Below are positions 34,263-45,652 of a DNA stretch of 64,000 nt, piece by piece. The position numbers were made by a program, and so were the translations under genes. Under the pieces are notes generated by a model, which was not told the origin of the DNA, searched no databases, and saw only the letters and a program-made list of their open reading frames with translations. The DNA is from Triglochin maritima (Eukaryota; Streptophyta; Magnoliopsida; Alismatales; Juncaginaceae), in NCBI GenBank assembly GCA_963682175.1, contig OY821791.1, positions 28,828,326 through 28,892,325 of the forward strand. Direction: 5' to 3'. Numbering within the stretch: the first letter of the stretch is position 1; every line of letters starts with the position of its first letter.

Positions 34263-37251
34263 TTAACTTTGAACACGTCCCCATTCCCCTGGGTTCAAGA
34301 TGTCAAACGCTCCATGAGGATAGACGGTTTGGACAATAAACGGGCCAGACCAGCGACTGCGGAGCTTACCCGCAAACAGATGAAGCCGGGAATTATAGAG
34401 CAACACCTTCTGCCCAGTCGTAAACACCTTTCGCATAATCATGCGATCGTGAAACATCTTGGCTCGGGACTTATGAATTTTGGCATTCTCGTACGCATCA
34501 TTGCGTAGCTCTTCCAATTCCACAATGTCGAGCTTACGTTTTATTCCCGCTTGATCAAGATCCATATTCAGGTTCTTGATCGCCCAGAAAGCACGATGCT
34601 CAAGCTCGACGGGTAGGTGGCAAGTCTTGCCGTACACTACCCGATATGGGGATATACCCAAATTGGTCTTGTACGCGGTGCGGAAAGCCCACAACGCGTC
34701 ATTCAACTTGGTTGACCAATCCTTCCTCGAGGAATTAACCGTCTTCTCAAGAATTTGCTTTAATTGACGGTTAGAGATTTCGACTTGCCCACTAGTTTGC
34801 GGATGGTATGGGGTCACAAGCTTGTGGGTGATCAGATATTTCCTCATAAGTGCTTCAAAGGAGCGATTACATAAGTGGGTACCCTTATCGCTGATTATGG
34901 TACGAGGAGTACCAAATTGCGCAAAAATGTCCCTTAAGAATTTGGTGACCACCTTGTTGTCATTGGTCTTTGTGGGTATAGCCTCAACCCACTTAGACAC
35001 ATAGTAAATGGCCACCAGAATGTAAACACTCCCGAACGAGTTCGGGAAGGGACCCATGAAGTCGATTCCCCACACATCGAAGATGTCGACAACAAGGACA
35101 TTTTGCAAAGGCATCATGTCACGTCGACCAATCCTGCCAAGGCGCTGGCAGCTATCACATTGCTTACAAAATTCGTAAGCATCCTTGAAAAGAGAGGGCC
35201 AGTAGAATCCAGATTGGAGCACCTTGGCAGCAGTTTTCTTTGTTCCAAAGTGTCCTCCACATGCCTTGGAATGGCAGAAATGGAGCACACTTTGGAACTC
35301 GATATCTGGGACGCACCGCCTGAAAATTTGGTCAAAGCAGTATTTGAATAGGTAGGGTTCGTCCCAGTGAAAGAATCTGACATAAGATCTAAATTTGGAT
35401 TGGTCAGATTTTGACCACCCCACAGGAAGTTGCTCGGTCACGAGGTAGTTCACGATGTCGGCAAACCAAGGGTTATCTTCGATCGTGAACAACTGCTCGT
35501 CAGGAAATTTGTCATCAATGATTTGGTCCTGTGGGTTGGTCGTCTCTAGACGAGACAGGTTGTCAGCTACAACGTTTTCACACCTTTTTTGTCCCGAATC
35601 TCGAAATCAAATTCTTGTAACAACAAGATCCATCTAAAGAGTCGGGATTTTGCATCTTTCTTCGCCATGAGGTGCTTGATGGCTGTGTGATCAGAATAGA
35701 TAATCACGTGGGAGCCAATCAAGTACGACCGGAATTTCTTCAAAGCAAATATGATCGCTAAGAATTCCTTCTCGGTCACAGTGTAGTTCAATTGGGCATC
35801 ATTGAGTGTTCTACTGGCATAGTAGATCACATGAGGCATTTTGTCCAATCGTTGCCCAAGCACTGCTCCCACAGCGAAGTCAGATGCATCACACATTAAC
35901 TCAAAGGGTTCAGTCCACACCGGTGCCTTAATAATGGGAGCTGAAGTCAACTCTTTTTTCAAGGTCAAAAAGGCATGGTGGCAATCTGGTGTGAACTCAA
36001 AAATGGCATCCTTAGCCAACAAGGCGGTGAGAGGTCGAGCAATTTTGCTAAAATCCCGAATGAACCGCCGATAGAATCCAGCATGCCCCCAAAAAGGCGC
36101 GGATATCCTTCACATTACGTGGCGGTGGGAGATTAGCAATAATACCCACTTTGGCGGAATCGACCTCAATTCCCCTACTTGAGACCACATGTCCAAGTAC
36201 AATCCCTCGCTTCACCATGAAGTGACATTTATCCCAATTGAGAGCGAGGTTCTTCTCACGGCATCGCTTGAGGACAAGGCTCAAGTGATGAAGGCAGTCA
36301 TCAAAGGAAGCGCCAAATATGGAAAAGTCGTCCATGAAGATCTCAAGGAAACGCTCAACCATATCGGAGAAGATGCTGATCATACACCTTTGAAACGTTG
36401 CCGGTGCATTACATAACCCAAAGGGCATGCGACGGTAGGCAAACATGCCAAAGGAACAAGTAAACGTGGTTTTCTCTTGATCCTTGGGGGTGATGGGAAT
36501 TTGGTTGTAACCGGAGTATCCATCAAGAAAACAATAATACTCATGTCCGGCCAACCTTTCCAACATCTGATCAATGAATGGCAACGGGAAATGATCTTTC
36601 CGCGTTGCCGCATTGTGCTTGCGATAATCAACGCAAACTCGCCAGTCAGTTTGCAGGCGTGTCGGGATAAGCTCATTATGCTCATTCTCCACAACTGTCA
36701 CGCCAGACTTCTTGGGAACCACATGGACAGGACTCACCCACGAACTATCAGAGATAGGATACATTATGCCATGATCCAAGCACTTAAGAACCTCCTTTCG
36801 GACGGCTTCTTTCAGTACAGTATTCAATCTTCGTTGTGGGTCCCTACGAGGCCTAGAATCCTCTTCCAAGTGGATCCGATGCTGAACAATACCAGGGCTA
36901 ATTCCCTTGATATCCTTCAAGGACCACCCGATCGCCTCTTTGTTTTCAAAGAGTACTCTTTTGGGGGCAACCTCTTGATCTTTTTCAAGATCATAAGCAA
37001 TAATGAGTGGCAAGGTCTCATTATCCCCTAAAAAGATGTACTTTAGGTTATCGGGGAGCGGTTTAAGCTCAACCAGAGGTGGGTCCTTGTCGGATTCAAA
37101 GTTACTTTCAAGTGGCTCAAGGGCCACGGGGTAAGAGGAGCACGCACCCAGATGTGCCTCCTCGTCCAGAGATATGCTGGCGGATTCCTCAAGATCCTCT
37201 TCACTTGCAACCTGGTCATTAGGCACCTCAATAATATGTCGATGTGAGTCG
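34263..37251 (-). pseudogene. Athila-1 pol: RT, RNase H, integrase (two frameshifts)
   Basis: Minus strand. The RT shows DWRVCVDYRKHN, DGYSGYNQI, FGLCNAPATFQR and the catalytic IFMDDFSIFG (37251-36080). A frameshift near 36085 falls in the FLGxAGFYRR region. RNase H (36022-35567) has [16 protein letters not shown] and YASRTL, then is cut by a second frameshift near 35575. The integrase (35492-34263) has the zinc region CKQCDSCQR and catalytic D in GIDFMGPF, D in [10 protein letters not shown] and E in GQVEISNR. The N-terminal boundary is the copia-2 insertion, so RT and protease are now 12.4 kb apart. Not functional. Confidence 0.9.
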
Positions 37252-38759
37252 TGTAGGATCGTGTGGGTTAAGGGTCCACTAACTCTAATTAACAATTTTA
37301 ATCCTAATCACATACTTGTTTAGACAATCAAAGAGATGCAGCGGAAATTAAAACAAATACACAAGTAGGGAATAGAAAATGCAAACCACAAGCACACAGG
37401 GGATTTATAGAGGTTCGGCACCCCACCCGGGTCCTAGTCCTCTCTTGCAAGCTCCGCTCGGATCACCGAGCTCCGCCTACGACTTCACTATCCTCTCCCC
37501 GTTCCGGGCCGGGAGACAAAGCCTTACAACCGTCAAACTCGCGAACAACCCTCGCCGAGCTTGGAATCCTCTTCTCACAATCCGAGAAGGATCACTTCGG
37601 GCTCTCACCGAAGTCTATACTCTCTTGACAACAAATGTATCTGAGTGGGATTCACTCTCTAATTGAGCACAACAATTGCTAGATGTTTGAGTGATGAATG
37701 ATGTGGAAATTTAGGCTTTGGGTAGCTAATTTGGAGCTTGGAGGATTGGAGTTTTCTCTCTAATGCATTGGGACAATTGAAGTTGGAGAGTTGTGTTAAC
37801 AACAAGTCTTGATCCTCTATTTATAAGCTCCTAAGGTATTCTAGCCGTTGGGGATAGATTTGGTTGGGTTTTGTGTAAGATACACAAAGCAGAAAATCGG
37901 GCTGCAAATCTGTCCAGAACCGGTCGACCGAAACTAATAAACCGGTCGACCGTTAACTCGATTTCAAAGAGAAAGGTCGAACAAAATAAATAATCGGTCG
38001 GACAAAATGGCTAGAACTCAACTTTACTTAAGTGAACGGTGGAACCAAAATATGGGGCGGTCAACCGTTAAGGGGATTCGGTTGAGATAAAGTTGGATCG
38101 GTCGAACGAAGAGTGTGTCGACCGATAGCAGGGACAGAATAAGTGTTCAACCGGTCGACCGAAACAAGGTCGTCGTTCGACCGGTTACCGAATGTATTTT
38201 GGGGTTAAGTTTGTTTTATACGAATACGACCGTTATAGTAATACGACAAAGGTAACGACCATAATAAAATCTGGGATCGGTCGACCGAAAAGGTAGAACC
38301 GGTCGACTGGTAGAGTTCGATAAAATCACTGTAGAGAGTCTGTTATAAACCGGTCGAACTGAGAACTGGTTCGGTCGACCGGTTCACACAGGAAATGTGG
38401 GTTTAGGTTTTAAGTGATTTCCGACTAAGGTTTGGGTGATCTAATGAAGTCCAAATAAGGTGAAATATTGTGTGTGACTTTTCTATGGAACCTAGTGTGT
38501 ATGTGATAAGTTTTTAGCTTTTGTATGCTCAATTTACACATGTTCCTAAGACTCAAAATAAAATCAAGATTACAAATCTTCATATAGCTTTATTACAAAT
38601 CTTGACTTGATTTCCTTCATTCCATGAGTCTTGATCACCTGTAGAGGTTAGCACATGCAATATATATGCAATGCAATATGTGTGCTACTCTACATTACTT
38701 ATGATTAAGATTAGTTTGATTAAATCATCAAAACAAAGATTAAGGCCAAAAAGGCAACA
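37252..38759 (-). repeat. 3' LTR of copia-2
   Basis: 1508 bp. It contains a dozen or more CGGTCGACCG-type palindromes or half-sites (37918-38385) and, on the minus strand, TATAAATAGAGGATC near 37825. An Arg-rich 95-codon frame at 37379-37666 also occurs at the same place in the other LTR and is not a gene. Confidence 0.93.
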
Positions 38760-39404
38760 ATCTCCCCCTTTTTGATGATGACAACCTATATCTTAATACT
38801 TGAAAATTTTAGGTGTAAACTATGCATATAAATGCTCCACCTATGGATGTGCATAGTTTTTGTTCAATTTTAACCAATTTTCAAGTAACTCCCTTTTAAT
38901 TATCTCTCCCCCTTTGACATCCATCAAAAACAAAAATAATTATGACTATAAGCATAGAATTTGGATGTCTTGAATGAAGTTGCTCTCCCTAAATTTTGCA
39001 CTTCATTACTCTAATAAAAGATATAACATTTAAGCTCCCCTATCAATAAGGCTATATGGAAACTAAGAGTATGATTGAAGTTAAGTTCATTTAAGTTTCT
39101 ACTCAAGCCTTATTCTAACATCCATTCCAAATTTGACATTTATAATCAATGGATGTGATATATGATTTGCAATGAATAGGGTTAATGATTTGCAATGAAT
39201 TAAACTTCTAAATATATGACAATTAAGCATATAGACTAGATTAGAGCTAATTTTTCAGAAATTTTTAGTGATAGAAATTTATACCAACTTGAGTCTTGAA
39301 TTAGCTCCAATCTTGACTTGGTGATGCAACCGGATTCGAATTCGACGCTTTGGCTCACCCGGTCACCACCAATTTTATCCTCAGGCTCCTACAAGTGTAG
39401 ATTT
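38760..39404 (-). other. Copia-2 non-coding region between gag and 3' LTR
   Basis: AT-rich, no open frame of note. On the minus strand it ends in the purine tract immediately before the LTR (38762-38776 on +). In a full Sirevirus this position would follow pol and any env-like ORF; here it follows gag directly. Confidence 0.65.
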
Positions 39405-39549
39405 AGGTACCCAAACAACTTTGGGTCCTTGAACATTAGCTTTTGGGATCCAAACCATTTTGGTTTTGGGTGCCCACACACTTGAGGAAATAGACTTAAC
39501 AAATAAATGCTTGCCATTTAAAGTAGTATGAGATACATGGTTTTTCAAT
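39405..39549 (-). pseudogene. Copia-2 gag, C-terminal end
   Basis: The minus strand encodes the gag tail (HVSHTTLNGKHLFV, VWAPKTKM, GPKVVWVPKS), colinear with 7370-7510. About 90-100 codons present in other copies between this and 46858 are missing at the Athila-2 junction. Confidence 0.75.
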
Positions 39550-40742
39550 TACATTGCATCATATGTCTTTCATTGAGATTAATTTTATATCAATAAATGC
39601 TACTAAGGTATGTGTTTAGTCTTATTTACATAATACAGGGACCTGAATGCAAATTACCCATATCCCGAGCATAAATGCGTGCAAGAGACTCATTTCTATC
39701 ATAAAGACCAAGTCAAGATTATCGGGATTCAAATGGAAGTCCATCCAAGCATAAAAGCATTCAAAGACCTAATTACAAAAAGTCCAAGGACTTAAGCACA
39801 AAAGTAGCCAGGGACTTAATTTCAAAAGTCGAGGACCCGACTGCAAATTACGAGTACCAAAAGATTATTTTGGAGAAGTTCTAGAGAAAAATCAATTTGG
39901 ATCTCCAAATATATGAATAAAATTAACTCGGATCTCCAAAGATATGCAATAATTAATCCGGATGCGCAAATGACAGCTAAAACATACCATAAACACACAG
40001 GAAAAATCCGGGTCAATTCTGAGCCAAAAAGGTGGCGATTCCGCCGCACCTCATGTACAAATTGCGGCGATTCCGCCGCACAAAAGTTGATCCGTGTGCT
40101 CAAATTTTTACCAATGTTGTATTGACGCGTGTACTTTCCTTTTATATATTGGGATCCCTTGTATCGGCTATAAATAGCCCCGAAACGATGTTGTAAAGGG
40201 TCCTAGTCCTTAGTTTTTGTTCTTCACTTTAGCAATAAAATTCTGTTCTTTTATTTCTTGTTTTTAGTTTTCTTTTGTAGTTTCTCTAGGACCCCTTCTC
40301 CTTCCCTCCATCCATGAGTTTCTAACTCTCTCCAAAGGGTGGGGTGACGAATTTAGGGTGATGAGAAGAAGAATTACGTTATTATTTTAATTTTGTGTTA
40401 GTATATTTTGATTACTTGAGTTTATGTTAAATCATTTATCATGTAATGCTTTATAACTAATGTGATTTATTATAAGTTTCAGAATTCTCTAATCAAAACC
40501 TGACTTCTAAACCTCCACCCGCTGGACTCCCATCCATAATTGCTTTTTCCTTTATTTGCTTTTGCTGTTATTGATTTAGAAAATTAAAAACCAAAAATTT
40601 CAAACCAACCATATTTCTCTCTCTTTCTCTCCTTAATCGAAAATCACAAAAATAACAATATCTCTCCCTCATTGTGTTTGACCCGTACTTGCCACGTCTT
40701 CATTGACGTCGTGCACTTGCGGTATAAATTAAATTCTCATCA
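39550..40742 (+). repeat. 5' LTR of Athila-2 (first bases lost)
   Basis: Two hairpins, GGCGATTCCGCC (40034-40045) and TGCGGCGATTCCGCCGCA (40063-40080), lie about 90-140 bp upstream of TATAAATA at 40169-40176, that is in U3. It ends CTCATCA, followed by the primer site. Confidence 0.9.
40169..40176 (+). promoter_or_regulatory. TATA box in the Athila-2 LTR
   Basis: TATAAATAGCCCC, a good plant TATA context. The same sequence occurs in the 3' LTR near 46284. Confidence 0.55.
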
Positions 40743-40743
40743 A

Positions 40744-40764
40744 GTTTTTGGCACCGTTGCCGGG
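40744..40764 (+). other. Primer binding site of Athila-2
   Basis: GTTTTTGGCACCGTTGCCGG directly after the LTR. It is the Athila/Tat-type site with one change (GGCACC for GGCGCC, compare 54361-54385). Confidence 0.85.
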
Positions 40765-42122
40765 GAGGCGACGAAGAGTTTTGTTTATTTTAGTGATTTC
40801 GATTCTATTCTGTTTATCGTGTGCGCGATCTAACTATTTGGATTTGTGTTTCAGGAGACAACAGAGTGCGCGGCGAAATCCGGGCTCATTCGGAGCAAGA
40901 AGGGCGGCGAAATCGCCGCATATCAAGCACAACCTGCGGCGGATCCGCCGGACATCTGACGCATCTGGGCTTCAAATTTTTTCTGGAGTCGTCTCCATCT
41001 CTGGGTGGACGCGTAGAGCATCTGGAAATTTTCGAGAGCGGGTGGTGAACCCGACTGAGCGTGTTTAGGTAACCTTTGTTGCCTTTTTCCTCGTAATTTC
41101 TAGTTTCGAAAAATTTCCTTTTAGTAGAATTGCACGTGTTAGGGTAAAATTCCATAATTTGCAATAATTCAACTCTGACCTAAAAAATGGCAAAATTGGA
41201 AAGGCCTTAGTGCATGCATCATTTAGTGTTTTGTATGCATTATTCTTGCTAAATTCTTGCAAATTAATTTTTGTTGAAGAGTGCTGGAGGCAAGGTACGT
41301 GCACGGTTTTATCAATTGCATTTAAGCATATAATTTAGTTTGCATACAACCTTGCAATTGCCTCCATTTAAAGACCAATGTTTGACTATCTTTGCTAGAT
41401 TTAAGTTAAACTATCTTAAGGGCATCTCCGTAGGAAAAGATACGGTGGAGATTTCATCACCCTTCCGTGGCCTACAAATCACAATCCTAAAGTGTCACCC
41501 AAGCCTTAAAATTAAAATCAATTAGACATTGGCCCCTAAGGACTCAGACTCAATTAAGGAGAAGATTGGTTTGACTTGCTATGACCTGAAGCTGATTAAA
41601 TTCAATTTGGTGTCTAGAAAGTGTTTTTGTGTTGACGTAAGTCTTCCAAGCGAAGTGGTTGTCTAATTTGGTTGATTAGTAAGGGAGGTGAATCAAGCGA
41701 ATCAATTCGACTCAACCAGTTAGGAGTCGTCTAGATTTAAGCGACACTAGGTCTAGGATTGTTTGAACCGTGCTTGTTTAGGAAACTTCTGACCAACCCT
41801 CTTTTCTATCTTTAGAGTTAAGTTTCCCTTCTCATCTGAGTCTTCTTTCTCTTCTCACCTCAATTCTCTAGATTAGGATTCCTTTCTCATCTTTCCCCCC
41901 TTCTATTGTTTGTTTCCATTTTTGAAAAATAAATAAATAAATCAATTGATTCTTGAATTTGAATTTGGAATTTAAATTTCGAATTTGAATTCAAAAATTG
42001 ATTCAAACCGGTGCACTCAGATTTGGGTTCGGGACTTGAGTAATCGACTCTCACGAGTTCATCTAGATTCCAGTCTGGAGCTTAGCCCCAATCCACCTGT
42101 TGCACCACCTCACCCGGATCCA
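40765..42122 (+). other. Athila-2 leader with palindromes, upstream of gag
   Basis: Long untranslated leader. It holds GCGGCGAAATCGCCGC (40904-40919) and the perfect palindrome CGGCGGATCCGCCG (40937-40950), about 33 bp apart. Their arrangement and spacer resemble the hairpin pair in the LTR. Short frames here are not conserved. Confidence 0.7.
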
Positions 42123-43811
42123 ATGGGTGAGAATGTAGTAGACCCGCCTGTTGCACCACCTATGACTCTGAGGGATCGGTGCTACCCAACGATGGCTGCT
42201 CAGCCATCGTGCATCGTTATGCCCATCATACCGGGTCGCGACTTCGAACTAAAGGCACAATACATGAGTATGTTGCCTAAGTTCACCTCTAGGAAAGACC
42301 CATATCTCTTCCTTAGAGAATTTGAGGAAATCTGCTCCCTTATGCAATACCAGCATATCTCTGAGGAGGCAGTGCGTCTTAAATTCGTGCCTCTAGCACT
42401 GAAGGACGACGCTAAGAAATGGCTATATAGTCTAGCCGAAAGATCTATTAGGAGTTGGGTCGAGTTTGTTCAAGTTTTCTTAAAGAAATATTTCCCCAAC
42501 CATAAGACTATTAGGATTAGGAATGAAATTCTTGCATTCGTTCAATCTGAGAGCGAGTCGTTTTATTCCTATTTAGAAAGATTTAAAAGTCTGTTGACCC
42601 AATGCCCTCATCATGGAATCCCAAGATGGCAATTGTGCCAAATTATCTATGAGGGATTGACACCCACATCTAGGGTTATGCTAGAATCTGTAAGCCAAGG
42701 AAGCTTTATGTCCAAAAATGAGAATGATGCTTGGATTTTTCTTGAGGATTTAGCCGAAAACAGCATGCAATGGGACAATGCTAGAGCACCGATTAACACG
42801 AGTATTGGATCTAGAATAGCAAGTCAACCCAAACCAGGTGTCTTAGCTGTAGATGCTACCGTAGCTGCTGAAGCAAAACTAGCTACCCTTATGCGTAGAA
42901 TGGAAACTCTAGAGCTAAACACCCGACCCCTACTGAATCAAGCATTTTCTATCCCTTGCTCTAGATGTGGTCAGACTGGTCATATAATGGAGGATTGTGC
43001 GGATTTGGAACAAGTTAATGTCACCTTTAACCATTCTAGAAATGACCCATACGCATCAACCTATAACCCGGGTTGGCGTAATCATCCCAATCTTTCATGG
43101 AGCCAACAAAGTCAACCTCCTAGACAACAACCAAACCCGTATAACCAAAATAATACATCATCTGGGTTTAGTAACAATGGAGATTATGATGTTAGATTGA
43201 CGAGCTTGGAAAATTTGGTTAAAACTTTTATTCAAACAACCAACCAATCCTTCCAAAGGCTAGAAACACAACTCAGCCAACTAGCACAAATAGTAGGTGA
43301 AAGAGAAAAGGGTCAGTTTCCAAGTCAACCTGAGGTGAACCCAAGATCTAATAATCAATATCAGCCCTATCAACCACCTTCAGGAAATAACAACCCTAGA
43401 CCGGTTCAAATGGTTCATGAGGAAGGACCGTTCCAACAAATAAATGCAGTAGTATCATTACGGTCCGGAAAACAAGTTGATAACAATGTGGTCAATCCTA
43501 GAGCTCCTAATCAATCTAGCTGTCAAGCACCCACATATGACCTGACCATTGAACCTGAAGTCCAAATTGAAAAGCCCAACCCACCTACTCAACCTGAACC
43601 TGAGCGAGTCTATGTTCCTAAAGCCTCATTCCCCAATAGACTCAAGAAGAACTCAAGTGCACAAATGGAGAAAATCTTGGAAGTATTTAAGCAAGTTAAG
43701 GTGAATATTCCACTCTTAGATATGATTCAACAAATACCTGTTTATGCTAAATTCTTAAAAGATTTGTGCACTAAAAGAGAAAAACGAACTTACCAAAGAA
43801 TGCATTCTTAA
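42123..43811 (+). CDS. Athila-2 gag
   Basis: The first ATG in the open frame is at 42123 (MGENVVDPPVAPP); the frame is open from 41985 and the true start is uncertain. The core follows the Athila gag pattern: PSCIVMP, FELKAQYMSMLPKF, FLREFEEICSLM, ALKDDAKKWLYSL, RSWVEFVQVFLKKYFP, SFYSYLERFKSLL, QLCQIIYEGL. A CCHC knuckle CSRCGQTGHIMEDC lies near 42958-42999, followed by a long Asn/Gln/Pro-rich tail. It would form particles around element RNA. No stops to 43811, so an intact gag is plausible. It overlaps the protease frame. Confidence 0.82.
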   Translation: MGENVVDPPVAPPMTLRDRCYPTMAAQPSCIVMPIIPGRDFELKAQYMSMLPKFTSRKDPYLFLREFEEICSLMQYQHISEEAVRLKFVPLALKDDAKKWLYSLAERSIRSWVEFVQVFLKKYFPNHKTIRIRNEILAFVQSESESFYSYLERFKSLLTQCPHHGIPRWQLCQIIYEGLTPTSRVMLESVSQGSFMSKNENDAWIFLEDLAENSMQWDNARAPINTSIGSRIASQPKPGVLAVDATVAAEAKLATLMRRMETLELNTRPLLNQAFSIPCSRCGQTGHIMEDCADLEQVNVTFNHSRNDPYASTYNPGWRNHPNLSWSQQSQPPRQQPNPYNQNNTSSGFSNNGDYDVRLTSLENLVKTFIQTTNQSFQRLETQLSQLAQIVGEREKGQFPSQPEVNPRSNNQYQPYQPPSGNNNPRPVQMVHEEGPFQQINAVVSLRSGKQVDNNVVNPRAPNQSSCQAPTYDLTIEPEVQIEKPNPPTQPEPERVYVPKASFPNRLKKNSSAQMEKILEVFKQVKVNIPLLDMIQQIPVYAKFLKDLCTKREKRTYQRMHS

Positions 43812-44545
43812 CTGCAAACATAAGCTCTATTCTGTCAAACTCATCTCCTATAAACTATAAGGACCCTGGGTGTCCCACAATTTCATGTGCGATAGGAGAT
43901 ACTTTTATCAACAAAGCCCTTCTAGACCTTGGTGCTAGTGTTAACTTACTCCCTTTCTCTGTCTATGAGCAACTCAACCTTGGCCCACTAAAATCCTCTA
44001 AGACAACCCTTCAATTTGCTGATTGCTCTATTAAGAAACCAAGAGGTATAGTAGAGGATGTTTTGATTAAGGTTGGTGACTTCATTTACCCAGTGGATTT
44101 TGTTGTACTAGACACTGCACCTGTTGTCAATCCTAAGAGACAAATCCTTGTAATACTAGGTAGACCCTTTTTAGCCACTTCTGAAGCTTTGATAAATTGC
44201 CGAAATGGGCTCATGCAACTATCTTTTGGAAACTTAAAAGCTGAATTTAATATCTTTCATGTTGATAGTGAGCCAGAAATAGTATGCAATCAAAGTGATG
44301 TTGTGATGAGATCGCGTATTTATAAGATTTCTGAATCAAATAATTCATCACAAAATCAAAAAGGAAGTGAGAAAAAAGGGAGTAATTCTTCGACACACCC
44401 ACCATCACTCGAGCAAATAAGAGAACCAATACATGTGAGGGGTGTGGAATCTGTGACTCAGGACTCTCATTACAACATGGGGAACAATTCAACTGGATAC
44501 ATGCACCAACATGGTGTCATTCAATCCAGTTCGGACTATGGTTGA
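43805..44545 (+). CDS. Athila-2 aspartic protease region
   Basis: In a frame different from gag and overlapping its end, this reads FLTANISS, then the active-site motif LLDLGASVNLLP near 43920, KKPRGIVEDVLIKVGDF, LVILGRPFLATSEALINCRNG and a Ser-rich tail to the TGA at 44543. An ATG is not available at its beginning, so expression would need frameshifting or it is a decayed gag-pro junction. Nothing of RT follows. Confidence 0.7.
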   Translation, partial: FLTANISSILSNSSPINYKDPGCPTISCAIGDTFINKALLDLGASVNLLPFSVYEQLNLGPLKSSKTTLQFADCSIKKPRGIVEDVLIKVGDFIYPVDFVVLDTAPVVNPKRQILVILGRPFLATSEALINCRNGLMQLSFGNLKAEFNIFHVDSEPEIVCNQSDVVMRSRIYKISESNNSSQNQKGSEKKGSNSSTHPPSLEQIREPIHVRGVESVTQDSHYNMGNNSTGYMHQHGVIQSSSDYG

Positions 44546-45160
44546 CTCAGAGCAAATTCAATCCCTCCACCACAGTTGACGCAGGTAATAAGTGCATTTG
44601 CTTTATCTATGCATACATTGAGGACAATGCATGATTTAGGTGTGGGGGGTGTTTATGTATCTATCTATATATATATATATATTCTTAAAAAAAATCAATG
44701 TTCCATGACATAGCTTAAGATTGAACTGCCAAAACCCGTGTACAAATTGCATTGAGTTTTTGTTCTTTATTATATAGTTCTGCTTGTAGAAATTATGACA
44801 TAAATCTAAGTTCCAAAGAAATAACCCATTACCTTTTAAGACATGTATGCACTTAAATTGGATGAATCAAATCTTTAAAGTGGTTGATAAAAAGCAGAGG
44901 TTGAGGAAAATATACCGGGAAGTGTGGACTTCTGATAGCAATTAAGCCTTGAGGAAAATAAAAGGGGAATAAAAGTGAGGAAAGCACATCTTGCAAAATG
45001 ATTACAAAAGTCCAAGCCTTCGAGTCACTGGTCCGTAGGGGTATCTTAAAACCCGGTAACTTGAGTCTGCCAGCTCGGTATTATCGACCAAACTCGCTAC
45101 ACGAATGCAAAAAGGGTAAAAGTGTCTGAAAAAGCAAATGTGTTGAATCACGGAAAAAGA

Positions 45161-45195
<35 letters not shown>

Positions 45196-45652
45196 TTTAA
45201 GATACTCAAGGCCCAAAGTTAAAAGAATGATACATGCCATGGTTGATCCAAATGATACTTCGCCACTAGAGGAGGCGTGCAAAATAATTTAAGTGATAAC
45301 ATGTATAGAAGGGTTAGTGGTGTGAATGTTGGAGGAACACAGACCAAGTCAGATTTTTTTATGAGTTAGATTTATATAATGAGCATGCAAGAATTCTAAG
45401 TGATATGTATAAGGTTGAGGTGGAGATATTGAGAGCTATTAATGAAATGTTGAATTAAGACTTTGTGGGTGTGTCAACTGAAAACCCTCACGAGACAAAA
45501 CTCATCCTCTAAGGAAACTTGGGGGTTTAAAGGCTTATAGCACACGTAAGTGCAACCGTGATTCCTACAAAAGTGAGTTAGGATTTCCCTGTTTTCATTT
45601 TTCTTATATTCTGTTTTGCTAGGGACTAGCAAAATCTAGGTGTGGGGGTATT
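44546..45652 (+). other. Athila-2 3' non-coding region
   Basis: It begins with ATTGAGGACAATGCATGA and GGTGTGGGGG (44618-44650), the block that follows pol in full elements. AT microsatellites lie at 44664-44683 and 45165-45194. The purine tract at 45637-45652 abuts the 3' LTR. No gene seen. Confidence 0.65.

Noticed and set aside
37379..37666. 95-codon frame repeated at 48227-48514
   Set aside because: Both copies lie at the same place in the two copia-2 LTRs, which explains the apparent conservation.
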